DNA of 63,095 bases from Gemmatimonadota bacterium (GCA_026706635.1 JAPOYJ010000013.1:1-63095), one strand, 5' to 3'. Shown: positions 29,805-40,342, numbered from the stretch's first letter. The notes: generated by a model from the sequence alone, not told the origin. Numbers and translations are program-made.

Positions 29805-30528
29805 CGAGCACCCTGCCCCCCTCTTCGGCACGGTGCAGCGTGTCGGCGTGCGAGATCGGCCCGGCGGCGAGCCCCGCCGCCCGGTTCGTCACCACCGAGA
29901 GCGCGAGGACGCGCTGCCCGCCCGCCCTGGCGACCGTCGCCTCCGGGACGGTCGACATCCCCACCACGTCGGCACCTGCGGCGGCGAGCGCCCGCACCTC
30001 GGCCGGCGTCTCGAAGCTGGGCCCCGCCACCGCCCCGTAGACGCCGAGCGGCAGCTCGACATCCATCTCGCGGGCAATCGACTTCGCCAGCGCCATCAGA
30101 GCGGGGTCGTAGGGGCGGCTCATATCGGGAAATGGTGCCTCGCCCTCGAGCGGAGGCACGGTCAGGATCGGGCGGAACATCAGGTTCAGATGATCCTCCA
30201 CGAGGACGATCCCACCCGGGTGCAGGTCGGACCGGATGCCCCCCACGGCGTTCGTCAGGATCAGCATCTCGGCGCCCAGCCGCCGTCCCACCCTGACCGG
30301 CGCGGCCACGGCATCGGGCTCCGCCCCCTCGTAGAGGTGCAGACGCCCCGACTGCAGGAGCACCTCGACCCCGCCGACGCGCCCGAGCACGAAACAGCCG
30401 TCGTGGCCCTGCACGGAGGTGCGCACGAATCCGGGGAGCCTACCGAAGGGCACGCGCGTGGGATCGCTGACCACCCGCTCCATCTCGCCCAGACCGCTCC
30501 CGAGCACGATGTGGACCGCCGGGTTCAT
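29731..30528 (-). CDS. punA: Purine nucleoside phosphorylase, class I (trimeric type)
   Basis: 265 residues from the ATG at 30528, which has AGGAGG 4-5 nt upstream. It cleaves purine (deoxy)ribonucleosides with phosphate. Motifs: VLGSGLGEM (phosphate loop), SGRLHLYEG, ILTNAVGGI, AGPSFETPAE (substrate Glu) and VGMSTVPEA. The usual N-terminal helix is short; an extended frame with no normal start continues upstream to the nupC stop, so a nonstandard start could add ~23 residues. It follows nupC by 65 bases: uptake and phosphorolysis of nucleosides together. Confidence 0.92.
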   Translation of the reverse strand: MNPAVHIVLGSGLGEMERVVSDPTRVPFGRLPGFVRTSVQGHDGCFVLGRVGGVEVLLQSGRLHLYEGAEPDAVAAPVRVGRRLGAEMLILTNAVGGIRSDLHPGGIVLVEDHLNLMFRPILTVPPLEGEAPFPDMSRPYDPALMALAKSIAREMDVELPLGVYGAVAGPSFETPAEVRALAAAGADVVGMSTVPEATVARAGGQRVLALSVVTNRAAGLAAGPISHADTLHRAEEGGRVLATVLTRLVGALPAGAPATGAERSG

Positions 30529-30593
30529 TCCCCCCTCCTCGCCGAGGATCCGCGCCCACTCGCGAATGCGTCCCGCCCGGCCCGAGCGGCCCG

Positions 30594-31946
30594 TCAGATC
30601 AGCACTCCCGCGATCGCGGCCGTCATGAATGCGGCGATCGATCCCCCGATCATGGCCCTTAGGCCCAGCCGCGCCAGATCCTCGCGGCGCGACGGCGCGA
30701 TTCCCCCGATCCCGCCGATCTGGACCGCGATCGAGGCGAAGTTGGCGAACCCGGAGAGGGCGTAGGCGGCGATCGTCGCAGAGCGCGCGCTGAGCGATCC
30801 GTCGGCCATCTCGCCGGTGAGGCCCAGGAACGCGACGAACTCGGTGGCCACCGTCTTGAGCCCCATGAGCGATCCCACCGTGGCCGCATCCTCCCAGGCC
30901 ACCCCCATCAACCAGGCAACCGGTGCCAGGAGCCACCCGAGCATCCCTTCAAGCGTCAGTCCCTCCAGGCCGACGAGTCCGCCCACCCACCCGAGCACCG
31001 CGTTCAGGAGCGCGATCATCGCCAGGAAGGCCAGGAGCATGGCCCCGACGTTGAGCGCGAGCGACATCCCCTCGCTCGCCCCCCGGGCCGCGGCCCCTAT
31101 CACATTCACGTCGGGCCGCTCGATCCGTGCAGCCGACCGGCCCGCCGTCGCAGGCTTTCCCGTCTCGGGGACCATCAGCTTGGCCACGACCAGGGCGGCT
31201 GGGGCGGACATGAGCGACGCCGCCATCAGGTGACCGGCTATGTCGGGGAAGAACCCGGCGAGCATTCCCACGTACGCAGCCATGACCCCGCCCGCGACCG
31301 TCGCGAAGCCGCCCGTCATGACGGACATCAGCTCCGACCGCGTCATCCCCGCGATGAATGGCTTCACCAGCAGGGGTGCCTCGGTCTGGCCGACGAAGAT
31401 GTTCCCGGCCGCCGAAAGCGTCTCCGCGCCGCTGGTTCCCATGGTGCGCTGCATGACCCACGCGATCCCGCCGACGACGCGGTGCATGACGCCCAGGTGA
31501 TAGAGCACCGTCATGACCGAGGCGAAGAAGATGATGGTGGGCAGGACGTTGAAGGCCACGAACGCGCCGGTGCGGGCCACCTGGCGCCCCTCGGCGACGA
31601 AGTCCCCGTTGCCGGGCTCGCCGACGCCGACCGGCACGTTGTTCCGCACCAGGTCGCCGAAGATGAACTCCGCCCCGGCGAGCGTGAACCCGACCCCCGC
31701 CATGATGATGTCGTTGGCGACTGCGAAGACGGCCGCGCCGAAGGGAGTCCTGAGAATCAGGAGCGCGAAGACGAACTGGAGCCCGAGCCCCCAGAGCACG
31801 ATTCGCCACGGCACCCTCCGCCGGTCGACGCTGAGCGCCCAGGCCCCGACGGCCAGGAGCCCGATCCCGAGGAGCGACCTGAGCCTCGCCGCCATCTCCC
31901 ACCCGCGGTCCGTCTGCGCCGGCTCGGCGACTGCGCCCGGGTGCAC
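30594..31946 (-). CDS. nupC: Concentrative nucleoside transporter (NupC/CNT family)
   Basis: 450 residues, many membrane helices. CNT signature GTSGAETLSAAGNIFVGQ followed by TEAPLLVKPFI (nucleoside- and ion-binding region), plus VAFNVLPTIIFFASVM. It imports nucleosides with H+ or Na+. Start is uncertain: GTG 31946 is used here; ATG 31895 (MAARLRS) is possible, and the frame is open further upstream. Operon with punA. Confidence 0.92.
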   Translation of the reverse strand: MHPGAVAEPAQTDRGWEMAARLRSLLGIGLLAVGAWALSVDRRRVPWRIVLWGLGLQFVFALLILRTPFGAAVFAVANDIIMAGVGFTLAGAEFIFGDLVRNNVPVGVGEPGNGDFVAEGRQVARTGAFVAFNVLPTIIFFASVMTVLYHLGVMHRVVGGIAWVMQRTMGTSGAETLSAAGNIFVGQTEAPLLVKPFIAGMTRSELMSVMTGGFATVAGGVMAAYVGMLAGFFPDIAGHLMAASLMSAPAALVVAKLMVPETGKPATAGRSAARIERPDVNVIGAAARGASEGMSLALNVGAMLLAFLAMIALLNAVLGWVGGLVGLEGLTLEGMLGWLLAPVAWLMGVAWEDAATVGSLMGLKTVATEFVAFLGLTGEMADGSLSARSATIAAYALSGFANFASIAVQIGGIGGIAPSRREDLARLGLRAMIGGSIAAFMTAAIAGVLI

Positions 31947-32239
31947 CCCGGAAGCGAGCTCCAGGGTGCTCTCCAGACCTAGGATGGTCGTGGGCTCGAG
32001 GAGCGTCGCGAGGTCGCCGACGGTCAGGCTACCGCTCCGCTCGTCGGGATGGTCCGGTCAGGATGGAGGCGTTCCCGTCGGCCCCCCGCGCGCCGAATGG
32101 GTTCGGGTGGGCCGTCCGCCATGTCCGAGCGCTCCCAACCCATGTCCGTTCCTTTCCGAGACTGGTTCGCTGGCCCGAGGTGCCGGAGTCCGTGCGGACC
32201 GCCCGTGGCCCCCCCGGGACGAGCGCCGAAGCATCGTGG
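31947..32239. other. Intergenic region upstream of nupC
   Basis: About 290 bases. The nupC frame is open to about 32060 but has no standard start there. No RNA gene or mobile element is recognised. The nupC promoter is expected here. Confidence 0.3.
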
Positions 32240-32423
32240 CCAACCGATATACTCGGCGGCAGGGCGCGTTCTCGTCAACCGGGACGGGGGGACGGCAGGC
32301 TGGCGTGGCGACCGGTGGCTCGTTCGGAAGCGAGCCTGTGGTCGAACCGACGATGGGCAATCGCAGCTCGACCGCAGTTCAGAGTGTCAACTACACTATA
32401 CATTCCGTAAACTGTGGTGGTGA
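32240..32423. repeat. 184-bp dispersed repeat, copy 1
   Basis: Roughly four in five bases match copy 2 (33319-33501), in direct orientation and ~1,078 bp away. Long exact blocks include ggcgtggcgaccggtggctc and gtcaactacactatacattc. The right end is a palindrome pair of the TGTAAA family. Translations in either strand are similar between copies only as expected from DNA identity; no gene is called. Confidence 0.75.
32385..32423. promoter_or_regulatory. Paired palindromes, 21-bp phased (locus 6)
   Basis: Sites TGTCAACTACACTATACA (32385-32402) and CGTAAACTGTGGTGGTGA (32406-32423). Both are degenerate but keep the 21-bp phase. They end repeat copy 1. Confidence 0.45.
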
Positions 32424-32868
32424 TTGTGCCCCTAGGTCAAGAATGAAGGAGACGACAGGGCTAGAGACGCCAATCGGCAGGATCATCGGGTGAGAGATCT
32501 GCGATGCGATTCTCAAGCCTTCGTTCTGATGCAAACGCCTTTTCTCGCGACGTTCGAGATCTGCGATCTCGGATTGAAGATCACGACGCTGCTTCTTAAC
32601 GTTATGGCGTGCAACAAAAACAACTCGTGTTCGTCTCAAAGCTGCGATAGCTCGGGCCAGCAGCGAGATTGATCAATATTGCAGCGTGCTAGCCTGACCG
32701 CAGGCTACGATGGCCTGACGATCTCACGAGGAGTCGTCATGAGGGCCGCTGCTAATCTGACTACCGGGAAGATGACGAGACCGCGCGGTGACCGCAAGGT
32801 TGCGGTATGGCGCTAGAATTCCGCTATACTACAGCCGCACGGCTGGTACCCTGGACGGAGGACGAGAG
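32424..32868. other. AT-richer intergenic segment, no confident gene
   Basis: About 445 bases with clearly lower GC than the rest, especially 32490-32690. A 29-codon frame from ATG 32503 (charged, containing FSRDVRDLRSRIEDHD) looks like the tail of a coiled-coil protein and is followed by stops. It may be the remnant of a foreign gene; I cannot name it. The last ~100 bases should hold the promoter of the gene at 32869. Confidence 0.3.
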
Positions 32869-33201
32869 ATGAGTCTGACGCAGGAGGACCGAGACTGGAT
32901 CGCCGGAGCGATACGGGATGGGGTCCAGTCTGGACTGAAGCCCGTCGAGAGGCGGCAGGGCGAACGACTGGAGGCGGTCGAGAGGCGGCAGGGCGAACGA
33001 CTGGAGGCAGTCGAGGGGCGGCTGGGCGAACGACTGAAGGCAGTCGAGGACGGACTCGAAGACGTCAGGGAGGATATCGCCGACCTGCGACGCCATCTCG
33101 ACGGCGTGATCGACGAGCGGTTTCCGCCCGTAGATCAGTCGCAGCCGAAATCGGGGTCCGCGCGACCATCCGCAATCCCCCTAGCCGCGAGTGAGCGCTA
33201 G
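32869..33201 (+). CDS. Small coiled-coil protein with 11-residue repeats
   Basis: 110 residues from ATG 32869 (GGAGGACGAG upstream). After MSLTQEDRDWIAGAIRDGV comes a run of three 11-residue units of the form VE-x-R-x-GERLEA, then a matching fourth half unit (VEDGLEDVREDI) and LRRHLDGVI. Eleven-residue (hendecad) periodicity gives a straight or right-handed coiled coil; such small proteins often trimerise. No signal or membrane helix. Function unknown. It lies between the two copies of a 184-bp direct repeat, as if part of a cassette. Confidence 0.65.
   Translation: MSLTQEDRDWIAGAIRDGVQSGLKPVERRQGERLEAVERRQGERLEAVEGRLGERLKAVEDGLEDVREDIADLRRHLDGVIDERFPPVDQSQPKSGSARPSAIPLAASER
32944..33042 (+). 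repeat. 33-bp tandem repeat, three copies, within a coding region
   Basis: Units start at 32944, 32977 and 33010 (gtcgagaggcggcagggcga...). Copies 1 and 2 differ by one base; copy 3 has several changes. Unit length is exactly 11 codons, so copy number can change without frameshift, altering coiled-coil length. Confidence 0.85.
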
Positions 33202-33318
33202 GGTGTCTCGGAAACCCATGACTCGATCCCGTCGCTTGCTGACGGCCGCATCCTGCCTAGCTTCTACCCGCGACGCAAAGTGATCGAGGTTTGATCGCCG
33301 TCGGGATCATGCCGGACG
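33202..33318. other. Short intergenic segment
   Basis: No gene or structured element recognised between the coiled-coil gene and repeat copy 2. Confidence 0.3.
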
Positions 33319-33501
33319 CCAATCGGTATTCTCGGCGGCATGGAGCGTTCTCGTCAACTGGGACGGGAGCACGGCGACATGGCGTGGCGACCGGTGGCTC
33401 GTTCGGAAGCGGGCCGGTGGTCGCCTGGCGATGGGCAACCGCGGCTCGATTGCAATCCAGAATGTCAACTACACTATACATTCCGTAAACTGCGGTTTAC
33501 G
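33319..33501. repeat. 184-bp dispersed repeat, copy 2
   Basis: Direct repeat of 32240-32423. Its end at 33463-33501 carries the seventh palindrome pair. It lies 70 bases upstream of the mcrB start, so it may contain the mcrBC promoter. Confidence 0.75.
33463..33501. promoter_or_regulatory. Paired palindromes, 21-bp phased (locus 7, before mcrB)
   Basis: Sites TGTCAACTACACTATACA (33463-33480) and CGTAAACTGCGGTTTACG (33484-33501, perfect outer arms), with starts 21 bp apart. Confidence 0.6.
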
Positions 33502-33571
33502 TTTGGGATCGAGTTAGTCCTCCAAGCCGCCGCACCTTGCCCGCCCCAACCCGAATCTCGAATTTCCATCT

Positions 33572-36154
33572 ATGCCTTCCGACATCGAGATCAGGTTCGG
33601 CAGCACTAGGGGAAAGCCCGAGGTCTACCGTCGCGTCCAAGTCCGTCTGGATCCGCCCGGAAGCTTCACGGACGCTCTGGTCCTGAAGAAGGAGGCCCGG
33701 GACGACGGGTTAGATACGAAGTTCGATGTGGAGTGGGCGGCGACCGAGGAGCTTGAGCGGAGTGCGGAAGCCGAGCTCCTCCGGGTGGAGAAGCCACACT
33801 CGGCCAAGCACGTCAAGGCAGAACTAAAGAGGGTCCTTAAGGTCGCGCCGCGCCGCTGCTTCCCGCCCGAGGCCGAGGTACCGCTCGACTTAGCCGTGAG
33901 CATCGCCAATTCGCCGATCGTAAGAGGCGTCCATGCGCGCAAGGAGCCCGAAGCCTGGGAGCAAGAACTCGACGCCGCCGCGCTGGGCCGCGCCCGGATG
34001 GCCGATCGGGCGGACGACGAGGAAGGTCCGCCGATGCCGGAACTCTTCCAGTGGGTACCGTGGTTCGAGGACTTGGCCGCGATGGTGGGGGAGGTGCGGC
34101 GGGAGGGCCTCGTGGAGGGGGCGAAGAGGGTGGATTGGGCGGAGTTGAAGTGCGCCGTACTCGACCAGGGGGACGAGAAGGCAGACCCCCTTACGTTCTT
34201 CTACCATCTTGCGTCGATCGCTGGGACCAAGGCGGAAAACAGGGAGAAGGTCTACTCGAGCATAGCGGATGTATTCGAGATCCAGAGCAGCCTCGACTAC
34301 AGCGTCGATCATTGCTTCATATTTCCGATCCCGCCGGGGCTCGCGGTTCAATTCAACAAGACTGGAGCCGACCCGGACCTGTTGTGGAAGATGTTCGACC
34401 GGGCGCGCACTGCCGATGCCACATCCTACGACGCCGTCAGCGCCGACACTTTCGCCAAGGTGTTGCAAGTCAAGGGCATTCGCATTCCGAAGCTCACGCA
34501 GGTCCTCTTTCTGATCAATCCGAGAGCGTTTCTCCCCTTTGACGAGCAGGCCCTAACGCCGCTGGGGATCAGCAGGTTCACGAAACCTCCTGCCAAGATG
34601 TCGTGGACTGACTACTTGGAGGAAATGGGGAGGATCCATACCGTCTTCCCCGGCTGTCGGCCCTACGAGCTCAACGCCATCGGCTACCTGTGGACGAGTG
34701 GACGCCTACCGCGTAACGGCAATCGCTGGTATCAGATCGGTACGAGAGACGACGAGTGGCCAGACTTCCGGGACAACAACTGGATCCACCACGGTGGGCA
34801 GGGCGATCAACAACCCGGGCCACTCCACGAACCCAAACCGGGCGATGTCGTCCTTGTCCGCTCGGGGAGACGGGAAGGGCGGGGAATCGGTATCGTGTAC
34901 CGCAACGACTACCAGGAGCAGTCACATCAGGACGATCGCATTCACGTGCTGTGGGTGAACAAGGCGCGAGCACCCCTTGCCGCAGACATGCAGGCGGTCC
35001 GTTTTTCCAGGGTCGGCCGCAGCGCCTACGATGCCTTCGCCAAGTCCGACGCCTATTCGGCCACACTGCGCTTGTTGGAACCGCCACCAGACGGTCCGTT
35101 GCCACCCCCCGTCCAACACGACCTCAACACCATCCTCTACGGCCCCCCGGGCACCGGCAAGACCTGGCACTCCGTCAACCGCGCGGTCGCGATCGTCGAG
35201 GGTCGCGAGGTCTCCGAGGTGGACCGCGAGGCCCGCGCCGATGTCAAGCACCGATTCGAAGAGTACCGCGCCGCCGGGCGGATCGAGATGGTCACCTTCC
35301 ACCAGAACACCACCTACGAGGACTTCGTCGAAGGGATCAGGCCCGTCCTGGCGGGAACGCTCACCCGCGATACCGAGCCCTCGCCCGAGCGGGGGCACGT
35401 CGGCGACGTACAGTACGAGATGTCGCGCGGCATCTTCCGCCGCATCGCCGAGCGCGCCGAGGCAAATCCCGATGAGCGCTACGTGCTCATCATCGACGAG
35501 ATCAACCGAGGCAACATCGCGCGCATCTTCGGCGAACTGATCACACTGATCGAGGACTCGAAGCGGATCGGCGGGCACGACGAGGCGCGCGTGACACTGC
35601 CTGGCTCGAAGACCGACTTCGGCGTACCAGCCAACTTGTACGTCCTCGGGACGATGAACACCGCGGATCGGTCGATCGCCCTGCTGGACACGGCGCTCCG
35701 GCGGCGGTTCGTGTTCGAGGAGATGATGCCCGATCCGTCCCACCCCGGCATCGCCGACGACATCGACGGGATCGATTGCGGGAAGCTCTTGGGCGCCATG
35801 AACCGGCGAATCGCCGTGCTCCTGGACCGGGAGCACCAGATCGGACACACCTACTTCCTGCGCGTCGACACCGTCGCGGCTCTGGCGAGCGCGTTCCGGC
35901 ACCGGATCGTGCCGCTGCTGCAGGAGTACTTCTTCTACGACTGGGAGAAGATCCGGGCGGTTCTGAACGACAACGGATTCGTCCGGAAGTCGGATCCGCC
36001 GGACGAGCTGGTCCGACTGGACCTGGAGGATGCGGACCGGAGCGTGTACGACCTGGCACCGGACGACTACAAGCGGTGGACCGACGCAACCGCCTACCGG
36101 AAGATCTACGAGACGCCGAAAACGAGCGACGACAACCCAGCCCAGGGCGGCTGA
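33572..36154 (+). CDS. mcrB: McrB-like GTPase subunit of a modification-dependent restriction system, long N-terminus
   Basis: 860 residues. The C-terminal half is a McrB-type AAA+ motor: Walker A GPPGTGKT near residue 524, TFHQNTTYEDFVEGIRP, Walker B VLIIDEINRGNIARIFGEL, the GTP-specificity motif MNTADRS, and LDTALRRRF. E. coli McrB has ~459 residues with Walker A near 200, so the N-terminal ~510 residues here are much longer. They include a possible reader domain just before the motor (RWYQIGTRDDEW, GDVVLVRSGRREGRGIG, residues ~385-490). With McrC it should cleave DNA carrying modified bases. The target modification is unknown. No strong Shine-Dalgarno precedes ATG 33572. Confidence 0.88.
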   Translation: MPSDIEIRFGSTRGKPEVYRRVQVRLDPPGSFTDALVLKKEARDDGLDTKFDVEWAATEELERSAEAELLRVEKPHSAKHVKAELKRVLKVAPRRCFPPEAEVPLDLAVSIANSPIVRGVHARKEPEAWEQELDAAALGRARMADRADDEEGPPMPELFQWVPWFEDLAAMVGEVRREGLVEGAKRVDWAELKCAVLDQGDEKADPLTFFYHLASIAGTKAENREKVYSSIADVFEIQSSLDYSVDHCFIFPIPPGLAVQFNKTGADPDLLWKMFDRARTADATSYDAVSADTFAKVLQVKGIRIPKLTQVLFLINPRAFLPFDEQALTPLGISRFTKPPAKMSWTDYLEEMGRIHTVFPGCRPYELNAIGYLWTSGRLPRNGNRWYQIGTRDDEWPDFRDNNWIHHGGQGDQQPGPLHEPKPGDVVLVRSGRREGRGIGIVYRNDYQEQSHQDDRIHVLWVNKARAPLAADMQAVRFSRVGRSAYDAFAKSDAYSATLRLLEPPPDGPLPPPVQHDLNTILYGPPGTGKTWHSVNRAVAIVEGREVSEVDREARADVKHRFEEYRAAGRIEMVTFHQNTTYEDFVEGIRPVLAGTLTRDTEPSPERGHVGDVQYEMSRGIFRRIAERAEANPDERYVLIIDEINRGNIARIFGELITLIEDSKRIGGHDEARVTLPGSKTDFGVPANLYVLGTMNTADRSIALLDTALRRRFVFEEMMPDPSHPGIADDIDGIDCGKLLGAMNRRIAVLLDREHQIGHTYFLRVDTVAALASAFRHRIVPLLQEYFFYDWEKIRAVLNDNGFVRKSDPPDELVRLDLEDADRSVYDLAPDDYKRWTDATAYRKIYETPKTSDDNPAQGG

Positions 36155-36157
36155 CAC

Positions 36158-37540
36158 ATGCCGACCGCCCCTCTGGCGCGACATCATAATCGTACCGCAC
36201 CCAGCATCAAGGTCGTCCGCGAATACGAGGCGCTCACCGGACTGCACAGGGACGACGAGCGCGACCTGATGCGATTCGCCCTCGCGCAGTCGGACGACGA
36301 CGGGCACCGGCAGCCGCCGGTCTTCGTGGTCAGGAACGGCAGCCTCATTGGGCAAAACTACGTAGGGATCATCGAAACGCGCCGGGGGACCGTGATCGAA
36401 ATCCTGCCGAAGATCGATCTTTCGCCCCGTGGAGAGGAGGACACGCGGCGCGTCTTCCTGACCATGCTCCGGGATTGGAGCGGTCTCGGGCACGCGCAGC
36501 TCGACGACGCCAGCATACGTGCGATCCGCCGGTTCGACATGTTCGAGGCGTTCGTCCATCTGTTTCTTACGAGCGTCGTCCTGCTGACCCGGCGTGGTCT
36601 CGCCCGCGCGTACCGGACGCGGGAGGCGAACCTTCCCCGCCTTCGAGGGCGGATCCTCTTTCCGCGACACGTCCGAGACAATCTCGTCGACCGCTCGCGG
36701 TTCTACGTCGGCTACGACGAGTTCACCTCAAACCGGCCAGCCAACCGGCTGATCCACCTGGCGCTGCAGCGGCTCACGGCTCTCGTGCGCCACCCCGCGA
36801 ACCGGCAGCGAATTCACCAGCTGCGCATCGTCTTCTCCGACGTTCCCGCGTCAACCAACATCGACCACGACTGGGCGCGGCACAGCGTGGACCGCTCGAT
36901 GCGGCACTACGACACCGTGATGCCGTGGGTGGGGTTGTTCCTCTTCGGCCACGGGCTTGCCACGTTCTCCGGCCCGCACCTCAGCCGCGCCCTCCTGTTT
37001 CCGATGGAGGAGGTGTTCGAGGACTTTGTCACAGCTTCCGTCCGCCGACACCAGCGCAGATTCGCGGTACACGCGCAACGACCGATGCGGCACCTGGCGG
37101 TGGACGATACTGAGAGGCCCGCGTTCCGGCTGAGGCCCGACATCGTACTGATGGAGCGCGGCCAGGTCCGGTTCGTCCTGGATGCGAAGTGGAAGCCCCT
37201 CGATCCCGGCGCGCCGAACCACGGCGTCATCCAGGCCGACGCGTACCAGCTCTTCGCCTATGGGCGGACGTACGGGTCCCAGCGCGTGGTCCTCGTATAT
37301 CCGAGGACGGCGGGGTTTCGCGAGACGCAGAGCTTCCAATTCGTCGGCCACCGTGAGCCAAACCTAGAGCTGGATTGCTTCCCCTTCGATGTGGCCGACG
37401 CGAAGGGGAGCGTGCGCGAGATGATGCAGTTCCTGGCGCGTCGGCGGGTGACCGGCCGCCGCGAAGATGCGCGGCGAGCCGAGGTCTCAGTCTCGCCCGT
37501 CCTGGAACACCGGCCCGGCGTCACGGCCCCGGGCACCTGA
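36158..37540 (+). CDS. mcrC: McrC-like nuclease subunit
   Basis: 460 residues, 3 bases after mcrB. The N-terminal part contacts the McrB ring; FEAFVHLFLTSVVLLTRRGLARAY and the central R-x-NLPRLRGRILFPRHVRDN (family block NLPRLRGRILF) are typical McrC motifs. The C-terminal PD-(D/E)xK nuclease core is intact: RLRPDIVLMERGQVRFVLDAKWK (Asp of RPDIV, D-x-K of LDAKWK), followed by a Gln-containing YQLFAYG. Longer than E. coli McrC (348 residues). A complete system with mcrB. Confidence 0.9.
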   Translation: MPTAPLARHHNRTAPSIKVVREYEALTGLHRDDERDLMRFALAQSDDDGHRQPPVFVVRNGSLIGQNYVGIIETRRGTVIEILPKIDLSPRGEEDTRRVFLTMLRDWSGLGHAQLDDASIRAIRRFDMFEAFVHLFLTSVVLLTRRGLARAYRTREANLPRLRGRILFPRHVRDNLVDRSRFYVGYDEFTSNRPANRLIHLALQRLTALVRHPANRQRIHQLRIVFSDVPASTNIDHDWARHSVDRSMRHYDTVMPWVGLFLFGHGLATFSGPHLSRALLFPMEEVFEDFVTASVRRHQRRFAVHAQRPMRHLAVDDTERPAFRLRPDIVLMERGQVRFVLDAKWKPLDPGAPNHGVIQADAYQLFAYGRTYGSQRVVLVYPRTAGFRETQSFQFVGHREPNLELDCFPFDVADAKGSVREMMQFLARRRVTGRREDARRAEVSVSPVLEHRPGVTAPGT

Positions 37541-37628
37541 CTCGACCGCGCTCCCGAAGGACGCCTGCGCCCAGGGACCCGAGCCTGATGATCCGATGAG
37601 ACAGGGAGGCGAATATACGGCCGCCCGT

Positions 37629-37665
37629 TTGACCGGATGCAGTTACTAAACTACGATAAATCGTA
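37629..37665 (+). promoter_or_regulatory. Promoter and operator of the AbrB-type antitoxin
   Basis: TTGACC (37629-37634), 17-bp spacer, TACGAT (37652-37657). The -10 begins an inverted repeat TACGATAAATCGTA (37652-37665), which suits autoregulation by the antitoxin. AGGAGGGG at 37678-37685 is the ribosome binding site for ATG 37690. Confidence 0.6.
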
Positions 37666-37689
37666 AGGAATCACTACAGGAGGGGAGCC

Positions 37690-37932
37690 ATGCTGGTCAG
37701 GATCACATCGAAGCGCCAGGTGACCTTTCCCGCTCGAGTGCTGGAGGCGATGGGCGTGCGGCCCGGCGACCGTCTCGAGTTGGAGGAGAGTCCCGACGGG
37801 TTTGTCGTGCGCCCACACCGAATCGACCTATCCCGCCTGGCACCGCTGCGGGGCAGGCTGCGAACTGGATCCGAGGCTTTCGACATCCACTCCTTCCGTG
37901 CAGAGCCCCATGATCCGGCGCTACGGGATTGA
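37690..37932 (+). CDS. AbrB/MazE-type (SpoVT-AbrB) antitoxin
   Basis: 80 residues. Swapped-hairpin DNA-binding fold: ITSKRQVTFPARVLEAMGVRPGDRLELEE is the full family pattern (KRQVTFPARVLEAMGV as core), followed by VVRPHRIDLSRLAPLRGRL, the toxin-binding tail usual in VapB partners of PIN toxins. Strong RBS and promoter. The downstream toxin gene overlaps its end but is broken, so this is an orphan antitoxin. Confidence 0.85.
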   Translation: MLVRITSKRQVTFPARVLEAMGVRPGDRLELEESPDGFVVRPHRIDLSRLAPLRGRLRTGSEAFDIHSFRAEPHDPALRD

Positions 37933-38097
37933 CACTTCCGTGTTGGTGCGGCTGCTGACGGGCGTACCCGAGGCGGACTTCGCCCAGTCCGTTTAAGGAC
38001 TGATGACTACACGCGCGAAGATCTGGATGTTCTAACCCTGGACAAGGCGATGGCATCCCTTCCTCGTGTCCGGATTCTCCAAGCGGAGACTGCCTGA
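37910..38097 (+). pseudogene. PIN-domain toxin (VapC-type) with internal deletion
   Basis: The N-terminus (MIRRYGIDTSVLVRLLTG, first catalytic Asp in the usual position) ends at a TAA at 37994. After ~12 bases the C-terminal part of the same family resumes in another frame: REDLDVLTLDKAMASLPRV, ending at TGA 38095. The middle ~80 residues, with the other acidic catalytic residues, are missing. Inactive remnant paired with the intact antitoxin. Confidence 0.8.
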
Positions 38098-38121
38098 CCG
38101 CACCCCCACACCCCCCCACTC

Positions 38122-38168
38122 CTGCCAAAATGGCAGACGCTGCACCAAATTTCCTGCCAAAATGGCAG
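38122..38168. promoter_or_regulatory. Two identical 15-bp palindromes upstream of dnaK
   Basis: CTGCCAAAATGGCAG at 38122-38136 and again at 38154-38168, 32 bp centre to centre (about three helical turns). Arms CTGCC/GGCAG (with A/T extensions) flank a short A/T centre. They lie ~180 bases before dnaK. No CIRCE element (TTAGCACTC...) or HspR-type repeat is present. Probably the operator of a heat-shock regulator I cannot name. The rest of the 247-base gap shows no clear -35/-10. Confidence 0.65.
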
Positions 38169-38344
38169 ACTGGCTGCCCTAATCCTGCCGGAGTGCCCCG
38201 AAACTGGCACGCTTGCCCCGTCGGCTCCCGGCAAGCAACTTGCGCTAGCGCGGAAGGTCGCCTTCGGACGATGCCGGAGGACGGCGCTCCCCAAGCGCGC
38301 TTCGATCGCTTGGATTCCAGAACCCCGGAAAGGATGTCAGAGCG

Positions 38345-40291
<1,947 letters not shown>

Positions 40292-40342
40292 CGGTGCCGC
40301 GTCCCGCGTGTCAACTAAGGGTCACCGAAAGGAAGCGACGAC

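Noticed and set aside
32944-33042. Three regularly spaced ~33-bp repeats as a CRISPR array
   Set aside because: The repeats are back to back without spacers, lie within a reading frame and encode an 11-residue coiled-coil unit.
34922-36670. A 582-codon minus-strand frame opposite mcrBC
   Set aside because: It spans the junction of two clear genes on the other strand and has no motif.
38205-38222. A tggcac...ttgc sequence before dnaK as a sigma-54 promoter
   Set aside because: The GG-to-GC distance is too short for a -24/-12 element.
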